Shown one piece after another: positions 57,164 through 64,000 of a DNA stretch of 64,000 nucleotides. Within the stretch, counting starts at the first letter, position 1. The number at the start of each line of letters is the position of its first letter. Location of the stretch: the NCBI RefSeq assembly GCF_946151065.1, contig NZ_CAMGZA010000003.1:306857-370856 (forward strand), given 5' to 3'. The notes under the pieces are model-generated. The model ran no database searches. It was given only the letters and a program-made list of their open reading frames with translations, and was not told the DNA's origin. Made by a program: the position numbers and the translations under genes. This stretch comes from Microbacterium sp. Marseille-Q6965. GTDB lineage: Bacteria > Actinomycetota > Actinomycetes > Actinomycetales > Microbacteriaceae.

Positions 57164-59128
57164 ATGGTCGGACGCATTCCCGTCATCGAGGTCCATCCGG
57201 TCGTCCACGGGGGAGCGCGGCCCGCGAAGGCGACGGTCGGGGAGCCGCTGCCGGTGCGCGCGACGGTGTTCCGCGAGGGCCATGACCGCCTCGGCGCCGA
57301 GGTGGTGCCGATCGGACCGGACGGCGCACGCCGCGAGGCGGTGCGGATGCGCGAGCGGGCGCCGGGCACCGACCGCTATGAGGCGTGGATCACGCCCGAT
57401 GCCGAGGGCACGTGGGCCTTCGAGGTGCGCGCGTTCTCGGATCCGCTGGCCACCTGGACTCACGACGCGGCGCTCAAGATCCCCGCCGGCGTGGACGTCG
57501 ACCTGATGTTCCTCGAGGCACGGCTGCTGCTCGAGCGCATCGCGAGCGAGCATGCCCTCGCTGCGCCGCACCGCGCGGCGCATGCCGCCGCGCTCGCCGC
57601 GGCCATGGGCGGCGACCGCCCCGCCGAGGCGCGCCTCGCGGTGCTGACCGGCCCCGAGACCCGCGAGCTGTTCGAGACGCACCCGTTGCGCGATCTCGTG
57701 ACGGTGGAGGGCCCCTTCCCGCTCTACGCCGACCGGCGCCGGGCGCTGGCGGGCGCGTGGTACGAGTTCTTCCCGCGCTCGGAGGGCGCCCGGGTGGACC
57801 GGCGCACGAAGAAGGTCGTCAGCGGCACGTTCCGCACCGCGGCCAAGAGCCTCGACCGCGTCGCCGGGATGGGCTTCGACGTGCTGTATCTGCCGCCGAT
57901 CCACCCCATCGGCGAGGTCAACCGCAAGGGACCGAACAACACCCTCACGCCAGGACCCGACGACCCCGGGTCGCCGTGGGCGATCGGCTCCCGCCACGGC
58001 GGGCACGACGCGATCCACCCCGACCTCGGCACGTTCTCCGACTTCGACCACTTCGTGCGGCGGGCGAACCGCCTGGGCATCGAGGTGGCCCTCGATCTGG
58101 CGCTCCAGGCGGCCCCCGATCACCCCTGGGTGCGGGAGCACCCGTCGTTCTTCCGGCACCGCGCCGACGGGTCCATCGCCTACGCCGAGAACCCGCCCAA
58201 GAAGTACCAGGACATCTACCCGCTCTTCTTCGACGACGACTTCGACGGCGTGCTGACCGAGGTCGAGCGGGTGCTGCGGGTGTGGATGGACCACGGCGTG
58301 CGGATCTTCCGCGTCGACAACCCGCACACCAAGCCGGTGATGTTCTGGGAGACGCTGCTCGGCCGGATCCGCGAGACCGATCCCGACGTGCTCTTCCTCA
58401 GCGAGGCGTTCACGCGCCCGGCCATGATGCGCACGCTCGGAGCCGTCGGCTTCCACCAGTCGTACACGTATTTCACGTGGCGCGTGACCAAGGGCGAGAT
58501 CGAGGACTACCTGCGGGAGGTCTCCCGCGAGACCGACCACCTCATGCGCCCCGCGTTCTGGGTGAACACCCCCGACATCCTGCACGAGACGCTGCAGTAC
58601 GGCGGGCCGGCGATGTTCGCCATCCGGGCCACCCTGGCGGCCATGGCGACGCCGACCTGGGGGATGTACGCCGGGTACGAGCTCTACGAGCACGTTGCGG
58701 TGCGCCCCGGAAGCGAGGAGTACCTCGACAGCGAGAAGTATCAGATCCGCATCCGCGACTGGGCGGGCGCCGAGGCGACGGGACGCACCCTCGCGCCGTA
58801 CATCGCGCGCCTCAACGAGCTGCGCCGCTCCCACCCGGCGCTGCAGCTGCTGCGCAATCTCGTGGTCCACCGCACGGACGACGATCACGTGCTGTGCTTC
58901 TCGAAGACCCACGGGGACGACACCGTCATCGTCGTCCTCACCCTCGACCCGCACGCCGCCCGCGAGACGGTCGTGCACCTGGATCTGGACGCGGCCGGAC
59001 TGCCCGATCGTTTCGTCGTGCACGACGAGCTGACCGGATCGGAGTGGGCGTGGGGTTCCGACGCCTACGTGCGCCTCGACCCGACGGGCGACGTCGCGCA
59101 CATCCTGACGGTGAGGCCGGCGCCGTGA
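57164..59128 (+). CDS. glgE: Alpha-1,4-glucan:maltose-1-phosphate maltosyltransferase
   Basis: 654 residues, GH13_3 family. Transfers maltose from maltose-1-phosphate to growing alpha-glucan. N-terminal helical/beta domain opening GRIPVIEVHPVVHGGARPAKATVGE, then the barrel with nucleophile Asp385 in IFRVDNPHTKP and Glu414 in LFLSEAFTRP; the 29-residue spacing equals that in Streptomyces GlgE. ATG at 57164 chosen for GGGAGG eight bases upstream. Overlaps glgB by four bases. TreS and maltokinase, which make its substrate, are not in the window. Confidence 0.95.
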   Translation: MVGRIPVIEVHPVVHGGARPAKATVGEPLPVRATVFREGHDRLGAEVVPIGPDGARREAVRMRERAPGTDRYEAWITPDAEGTWAFEVRAFSDPLATWTHDAALKIPAGVDVDLMFLEARLLLERIASEHALAAPHRAAHAAALAAAMGGDRPAEARLAVLTGPETRELFETHPLRDLVTVEGPFPLYADRRRALAGAWYEFFPRSEGARVDRRTKKVVSGTFRTAAKSLDRVAGMGFDVLYLPPIHPIGEVNRKGPNNTLTPGPDDPGSPWAIGSRHGGHDAIHPDLGTFSDFDHFVRRANRLGIEVALDLALQAAPDHPWVREHPSFFRHRADGSIAYAENPPKKYQDIYPLFFDDDFDGVLTEVERVLRVWMDHGVRIFRVDNPHTKPVMFWETLLGRIRETDPDVLFLSEAFTRPAMMRTLGAVGFHQSYTYFTWRVTKGEIEDYLREVSRETDHLMRPAFWVNTPDILHETLQYGGPAMFAIRATLAAMATPTWGMYAGYELYEHVAVRPGSEEYLDSEKYQIRIRDWAGAEATGRTLAPYIARLNELRRSHPALQLLRNLVVHRTDDDHVLCFSKTHGDDTVIVVLTLDPHAARETVVHLDLDAAGLPDRFVVHDELTGSEWAWGSDAYVRLDPTGDVAHILTVRPAP

Positions 59129-61359
59129 CCGCCGCCGACATCCTGCCCGTCGACACCGAGGAGCTGGCGGCGATCGCGGCGGCGGAGCACCCCGATCCGC
59201 ACGCGGTGCTGGGCCCGCACCCGTACGAAGGCGGCGTGACGGTGAGGGTGCTGCGGCGCCTCGCCACCGCCGTGCGGCTGCGGTACCTCGCGCTGCCGAC
59301 CCGACGATTCCCCGACGGCTGGCACGAGATCGAGCTGCAGCACGAGTGGGAAGGCGTGTGGGTGGGGGTCATCCCGCTCGAGCCGGGGATCGCCGAGGGC
59401 GACGTGCCGCCGTACCGCGTGGTGGCGTCGTACGGCGAGGGGGCGGAAGCGCTCGTGAACGAGCGTGACGACCCGTATCGCTTCCTGCCCACGCTCGGCG
59501 ACCTCGACATCCACCTCATCGAGGAGGGGCGTCACGAGCGGCTCTGGCGCGTGCTGGGCGCGCACGTGCACACGTTCGACGGCCTCGGCGCCGCCCCCGA
59601 TGTGACCGGCACGGCCTTCGCCGTGTGGGCGCCCCGCGCACGGGCCGTCCGGCTGAAGGCGGACGTCAACGACTGGGACGGGCGCGAACACCCGATGCGC
59701 CGGCTGGGCTCGAGCGGTGTGTGGGAGCTGTTCGTGCCGGGCGTGGGAGCCGGCACGCGCTACCTGTACGACATCCTGGGGGCCGACGGGGTGTGGCGTC
59801 AGAAGGCCGACCCGATGGCGTCGTTCACCGAGGTGCCGCCGCTCACCGCCTCGGTCGTCTTCGAGTCCACCCACGAGTGGAGCGACGCCGAGTGGATCGC
59901 CCGGCGGGCGGCGGAGGCCGACCGCGGCCACACCGACCGCCCCATGTCGATCTACGAGGTGCACCTCGCCTCGTGGCGCCGCGGGCGCACGTTCGAGCAG
60001 CTGGCCGACGAGCTCGTCGCCTATGTGGCCGACCTGGGCTTCACGCACGTCGAGTTCATGCCCGTCATGCAGCACCCGTTCGGCGGATCGTGGGGCTATC
60101 ACGTGACGGGCTACTACGCGCCCGACAGCCGCCTCGGCGACCCGGATGGGCTGCGCCTGCTGATCGACCGCCTGCACGCGGCCGGCATCGGCGTCATTCT
60201 GGACTGGGTGCCCGGTCACTTCGCGACGGACGAGTGGGCCCTCGCCCGTTTCGACGGCGCGCCGCTGTACGAGGATCCCAACCCGCAACGCGGCTGGCAC
60301 CGGCAGTGGGGATCCCACATCTTCGATTTCGGCAACCCGCCCGTCCGCAACTTCCTGTACGCCAACGCCCTCTACTGGCTGGAGGAGTTCCACGCCGACG
60401 GCCTGCGCGTGGACGGTGTCGCCTCCATGCTGTACCTCGACTACGCGCGCGAACCGGGGGAGTGGACGCCCAACGTGCACGGCGGGCACGAGAACCTCGA
60501 AGCGGTGCAGTTCCTGCAGGAGATGAACGCCACGGTCTACCGGCGCGTGCCGGGCATCGTGACGATCGCCGAGGAGTCCACCGCCTGGCCGGGCGTGACG
60601 AAGCCGACATCGACGGGCGGGCTCGGCTTCGGGTTCAAGTGGAACATGGGGTGGATGCACGACACGCTGCAGTACATCGGCCGCGACCCCGTGCACCGTG
60701 CGCATCACCACCACGACATCACGTTCTCGTTCGCCTACGCGTGGAGCGAGAACTACGTCCTGCCGCTCTCGCACGACGAGGTCGTGCACGGGAAGGCGTC
60801 GCTGCTGCGCAAGGCGCCGGGTGATCGATGGCGGCAGCTCGCCACGCTGCGTGCCTACCTGGCGTTCATGTGGGCGCATCCCGGCAAGCAGCTGCTGTTC
60901 ATGGGCGGCGAGTTCGGTCAGGAGTCGGAGTGGGCCGAGTCGCGCGAGCTGGACTGGTGGCTGCTCGACCTGCCCGACCATGCCGGCGTGCGGCAGACCG
61001 TGCGCGACCTGAACGCGCGCTACCGAGAGACGCCCGCGCTGTGGGCCCGCGACGCCGAGCCGTCGGGCTTCGAATGGATCGTGGCCGACGACGCGGCGGC
61101 GAACGCGATCGCGTTCGCCCGGCGGGACGGCGACGGATCGCTGCTCGTGTGTGCCAGCAACTTCGCTGCCGAGCCGCACGAGCGCTACCGCCTGCGCTTT
61201 CCCCAGCCGGGCACCTGGGACGAGGTCCTCAACACCGACGCCGACCTCTACGGCGGCTCGGGCGTCGGCAACCTGGGGCGCGTCGAGGTGCCGGAGGGCG
61301 GCATCACCGAGGTGGCGCTGCCGCCGCTCGGAACCGTGTGGTTCCGCCGGGCAGGCTGA
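59125..61359 (+). CDS. glgB: 1,4-alpha-glucan branching enzyme
   Basis: 744 residues, GH13_9. Makes alpha-1,6 branches. Long actinobacterial form with two N-terminal CBM48 modules, then the barrel with Asp430 in LRVDGVASMLYLDY, Glu483 in IAEESTAWPG and Asp551 in LSHDEVVHG. GTG start overlapping the glgE stop (GTGA), so the two proteins are produced together. Ends at a strong terminator. Confidence 0.96.
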   Translation: MTAADILPVDTEELAAIAAAEHPDPHAVLGPHPYEGGVTVRVLRRLATAVRLRYLALPTRRFPDGWHEIELQHEWEGVWVGVIPLEPGIAEGDVPPYRVVASYGEGAEALVNERDDPYRFLPTLGDLDIHLIEEGRHERLWRVLGAHVHTFDGLGAAPDVTGTAFAVWAPRARAVRLKADVNDWDGREHPMRRLGSSGVWELFVPGVGAGTRYLYDILGADGVWRQKADPMASFTEVPPLTASVVFESTHEWSDAEWIARRAAEADRGHTDRPMSIYEVHLASWRRGRTFEQLADELVAYVADLGFTHVEFMPVMQHPFGGSWGYHVTGYYAPDSRLGDPDGLRLLIDRLHAAGIGVILDWVPGHFATDEWALARFDGAPLYEDPNPQRGWHRQWGSHIFDFGNPPVRNFLYANALYWLEEFHADGLRVDGVASMLYLDYAREPGEWTPNVHGGHENLEAVQFLQEMNATVYRRVPGIVTIAEESTAWPGVTKPTSTGGLGFGFKWNMGWMHDTLQYIGRDPVHRAHHHHDITFSFAYAWSENYVLPLSHDEVVHGKASLLRKAPGDRWRQLATLRAYLAFMWAHPGKQLLFMGGEFGQESEWAESRELDWWLLDLPDHAGVRQTVRDLNARYRETPALWARDAEPSGFEWIVADDAAANAIAFARRDGDGSLLVCASNFAAEPHERYRLRFPQPGTWDEVLNTDADLYGGSGVGNLGRVEVPEGGITEVALPPLGTVWFRRAG

Positions 61360-61375
61360 GCGCTCGCCGGGGGCA

Positions 61376-61422
61376 CGCGAAAGGGCCGCCGACATCCGAG
61401 GATGTGCGACGGCCCGTTCGCG
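61376..61422. terminator. Bidirectional hairpin after glgB
   Basis: Outer CGCGAA/TTCGCG and inner GGGCCG.../...CGGCCC with ACATCC/GGATGT at the tip, 17 bases after the glgB stop and 16 before the stop of the convergent gene. Confidence 0.75.
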
Positions 61423-61437
61423 TGACGTGGCGCGGGG

Positions 61438-61710
61438 TCAGGAGCGCGAACGGCTCCGGTTCCCGGTGATGAGGCCCCAGATCAGCAGGACCACGATGGA
61501 TCCGCCGATCGCGAGCAGCCAGCTCTCGAGGCTCCAGAACTCCTCGAGTCCGACGCCGAAGATGGCCGTGCCGATCCAGCCGCCGACCAGCGCGCCCACG
61601 ACACCCAGGATCAGCGTCATGATCCAGCCGCCGCCCTGCTCGCCCGGGAGGATCGCCTTGGCGATGGCGCCGGCGATGAGGCCGAGGATGATGAAAGCGA
61701 TGAAGCTCAT
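61438..61710 (-). CDS. GlsB/YeaQ/YmgE family stress-response membrane protein
   Basis: 90 residues, three short membrane helices with many glycines (LGLIAGAIAKAILPGEQGGG near residue 9, LGVVGALVGGWIGTAIFG near 35). The family is linked to cell-envelope and general stress; mechanism unknown. Ribosome site GAAAGGAG before the ATG. Confidence 0.92.
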   Translation of the reverse strand: MSFIAFIILGLIAGAIAKAILPGEQGGGWIMTLILGVVGALVGGWIGTAIFGVGLEEFWSLESWLLAIGGSIVVLLIWGLITGNRSRSRS

Positions 61711-61838
61711 GTGTCAGCTCCTTTCGTGCGGGCTCGGTGCCCGATGACTACACGTTAGGGGCGTGCGCAGGGTGGCCACGAGAGGCTTGACAACGGGCCC
61801 CCGTTTTCGGCATTTCGCGCGAGCGGGGCCGCGCGAGC

Positions 61839-62888
61839 TCACGCGACGCCGGGAGCGCCCAGCGTCGCCGGCCACCCCGCGCCGGGCCGGTGGACGATCA
61901 GATCCGCGCCGGCGACCCGCCATGATCCGAAGGCCTCGGGGACCGCGACGACGCCCCCGCGCGGCACCTCGAGCGCGCCGCCGGCACCCTCGATGGCGCC
62001 CTCTTCCAGCGCCAGCACGATGGCGAAACCCGCCTCCACGCGGGCGCCGTGGCCCGCCCGATGCGCGCGGAAGTAGGGCTCGGCGGCGGGCGGCAACAGC
62101 GCCGTCACCCCCGGGGTGGGGGCATCGAGGTCCGTGAGCGCGATGAGCTCCCGCGGGGAGCCCAGTGCCGACAGCGAGACGGCCGCCATGGCGGTGTCGA
62201 ACCCGAGCCCCAGGTGAGACTCCTCGCGCGTGGCGGTCGTGACAGACCACTCCAACAGGATGGAGAAGTCGGTGGGCTCCTGCACCTCGGCCACGAGGAT
62301 GCCCGACCCGATGGCGTGCACCGTCCCCGCCGGTACGAGCACCCCCATGCCCCGCCGCGCCTCGATGCGGTGCATGCGCTCGAGCATCCAGGACGAGTCC
62401 TGCGCGTCCCGCCGGCGCGCCAGTTCCGCGCCGTCGACCGGCTCGCGCCACCCCACGTGCAGCGTCGACCCGGGCTCGGCGTCCAAGACGATCCACGCCT
62501 CGGTCTTGCCGTAGGGGCACGCGAGGTGAGAGGACGCGAAAGCCCGGTCGGGGTGCACGTGCACCGGGAGCCGCTGCCGCGCATCGAGCAGCTTCACGAG
62601 CACGCCGGTGTCGCCCGCCCGCCACGCCGCCTCGGCGTGCTCACCGAGCCAGGCGCCCGGGTCGGCGACCACGAGGTCGCGTAGCAGCTCGCCGTCGGTC
62701 GTGCGCGCGAGCCCGACGCCGGACTCCTCGGCGCCCGCGCGCGTGACCGTGGCCCCGAGCCATTCCTCGGGCTGGTGCTCATGCGCCTGGGTGAACCCGC
62801 GAAGGGCCGCAATGCGGTCGCCCCCGCGATAGAAGTGGTCGATGGGGTTCGGCGCCAGGAATCGCGGTCGCGCCGGTGCTGTCGTCAT
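61839..62888 (-). CDS. manA: Class I mannose-6-phosphate isomerase
   Basis: 349 residues, cupin. Interconverts mannose-6-phosphate and fructose-6-phosphate; zinc-binding cupin. Marks: LLDARQRLPVHVHPDRAFASSHL near residue 100 with QxHP-type His/His ligands, YGKTEAWIVLDA near 127 with Glu, and GMGVLVPAGTVHAIGSGILVAEVQEPTDFSI near 182. The related branch can isomerise other sugars, so mannose is likely but not proven. ATG overlaps the upstream oxidoreductase stop by four bases. Confidence 0.87.
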   Translation of the reverse strand: MTTAPARPRFLAPNPIDHFYRGGDRIAALRGFTQAHEHQPEEWLGATVTRAGAEESGVGLARTTDGELLRDLVVADPGAWLGEHAEAAWRAGDTGVLVKLLDARQRLPVHVHPDRAFASSHLACPYGKTEAWIVLDAEPGSTLHVGWREPVDGAELARRRDAQDSSWMLERMHRIEARRGMGVLVPAGTVHAIGSGILVAEVQEPTDFSILLEWSVTTATREESHLGLGFDTAMAAVSLSALGSPRELIALTDLDAPTPGVTALLPPAAEPYFRAHRAGHGARVEAGFAIVLALEEGAIEGAGGALEVPRGGVVAVPEAFGSWRVAGADLIVHRPGAGWPATLGAPGVA

Positions 62889-64000
62889 GTGCTCGCTCCT
62901 ACCCGCTCGAAGGACCCGGAGGTGTGCGAGGCGATGGCCGCCTCGTACAGCCGATGCGTGCGGGCCGCCTCCCCGGGGCGGGCCGCCCCGAAACGGTCGC
63001 CGAGCGCCCCCTCGCGCTCGGCGAGGAATGCCGCCCACATCTGCAGGATGGCGTCGGAGAACCCCGTCTCGAAGTTCGCGCCCGTCACGGTCGGCCACAC
63101 CGACTGGCTGCCGACGTCCATCCGCTGCCACAGCTGTTCTCGCCCGACACCCGGGATGTGTCCCACGCCGAAGACCTCGACGGTCTTCGGGCGCTTGGTC
63201 GAGAAGCGCACTCCACCGTCCATGCCGATCGCCTCGAAGTACCACGTGTTCTTCTCACCCGGCGCGATGCGCTTCGTCTCGACGGCCAGCGGAAAGGGCG
63301 ATCCGCCCGGCTGCGAGATGCGGGCGTGGACGACCGCGTTGTCCCACGTGTCGCACGGCACCGGCTCGCCGTCGGGACCGGGCCGCTCGGTGACGATGTT
63401 CTGCAGCATGCCGAGGACCTCGTCCGGGTCCCACCCGAGGCGCAGCGGCACGTGCCACGCATGCAGCCCGAGATCGTTCATCACGCCGGCCTCGCCGCAG
63501 AACCGCGCCTGACGCTTCCACCCGATCGGCTTGTCGCGGTCGAGGTCGCTCGCGTGGAGGAATCCGCAGCGGGCCTCGATCAGCTCGCCGAGCGCGCCGG
63601 ATCGCACGACCTCGATGGCGGCCTGGGCCCCGGGGAAGAAGGGCATCTCACTGGAGCATCGCACGAAGCTCTCCGGGTGGTCGCCCGCCGCCGTGAGGAT
63701 CGCCTGCGCCGCCGCGCCGTCGATGCCGAACGGCTTCTCGGCGAGAAGCGATTTGCCCGACCGGATCACGTCGGTGTAGATCTGCTCGTGCAGGTCGTGC
63801 CGCACCGCCACGTACACGACGTCGACGCGTTCGTCGTCGAGCAGCTCGCGGTAGTCCGTCGTCGTGCGCTCGACGGTGGGCAGCGCCCCGAACCACTCCA
63901 GAGCGCGTGGATCGATGTCGCACACCGCCGTCAGGACGGGCTGCACGGGATGCCCGATGAGAGCCGGCCATCGGGCGATCGCCGCGGCCATCTCCCGCCC
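62885..64000 (-). CDS. Gfo/Idh/MocA family oxidoreductase, N-terminus beyond the window
   Basis: At least 372 residues visible; the frame is open to the right edge. The N-terminal GxGxxG Rossmann motif is missing here, so the start lies outside; an internal ATG at 63991 would remove it. Marks: LLAEKPFGIDGAAAQA with the catalytic Lys near visible residue 87 and GEAGVMNDLGLHAWHVPLRLG with a conserved His. Unknown sugar or polyol substrate. Runs into manA by four bases, suggesting a carbohydrate operon that continues to the right. Confidence 0.88.
   Translation of the reverse strand, partial: GREMAAAIARWPALIGHPVQPVLTAVCDIDPRALEWFGALPTVERTTTDYRELLDDERVDVVYVAVRHDLHEQIYTDVIRSGKSLLAEKPFGIDGAAAQAILTAAGDHPESFVRCSSEMPFFPGAQAAIEVVRSGALGELIEARCGFLHASDLDRDKPIGWKRQARFCGEAGVMNDLGLHAWHVPLRLGWDPDEVLGMLQNIVTERPGPDGEPVPCDTWDNAVVHARISQPGGSPFPLAVETKRIAPGEKNTWYFEAIGMDGGVRFSTKRPKTVEVFGVGHIPGVGREQLWQRMDVGSQSVWPTVTGANFETGFSDAILQMWAAFLAEREGALGDRFGAARPGEAARTHRLYEAAIASHTSGSFERVGAST

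Overview
The window looks like chromosomal DNA of a high-GC actinobacterium, most likely a Microbacteriaceae member such as Microbacterium. Supporting features are the very high GC content, the many GTG starts, a copper/cytochrome-oxidase assembly fusion protein, a dUMP-forming type dCTP deaminase, a HAIR/HspR-controlled dnaK operon and a GlgE glucan pathway. At least twelve genes carry a TANNNT -10 box six or seven bases before the start codon, the pattern of leaderless transcription. The genus is an inference; no rRNA is present.

Layout. 1-8.3 kb: cut-off CopD/CtaG fusion gene, a membrane-anchored unknown, a Pif1-like helicase, a lipoprotein with a beta-lactamase-type fold whose catalytic motifs are all lost, a DMT exporter and a type B carboxylesterase. 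8.3-13.4 kb: an apparently frameshifted small membrane protein, a flavodoxin-like protein, a sparse stretch with a GH16-like protein and a DUF4913 protein, a DUF1622 protein, and a hydrolase/TetR divergent pair with two palindromic operators. 13.4-19.7 kb: tRNA-Gly(CCC), dcd, GNAT acetyltransferase, poxB, ychJ, two divergent MarR-like regulators with palindromes between them, and an MFS carrier. 19.9-24.0 kb: one 1344-residue surface protein ending in LAATG, a class E sortase type signal.

24.0-34.9 kb: an amino-sugar locus. nagB, a GH4 glycosidase and a DeoR regulator run leftward; a PfkB kinase, a sugar ABC importer and a secreted 1008-residue PIG-L deacetylase run rightward. No nagA and no PTS are present, so deacetylation may happen outside the cell before import. 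35.0-48.0 kb: a myo-inositol locus with a GntR regulator, iolC, a Cgl0159-family aldolase-like gene, iolA, iolB, iolD, iolE, iolG, then a second dehydrogenase and a sugar ABC importer. Both transcription units carry a TGTC-N2-GACA type operator at the same place in the promoter.

48.1-52.2 kb: dnaK-grpE-dnaJ-hspR with two HAIR elements. 52.2-61.4 kb: glycogen/alpha-glucan metabolism (glgX, glgP, glgE, glgB). 61.4-64.0 kb: a GlsB/YeaQ membrane protein, a class I mannose-6-phosphate isomerase and a cut-off Gfo/Idh/MocA oxidoreductase. Strong inverted repeats act as likely terminators between many units. I saw no insertion sequence, prophage, CRISPR array or rRNA operon.
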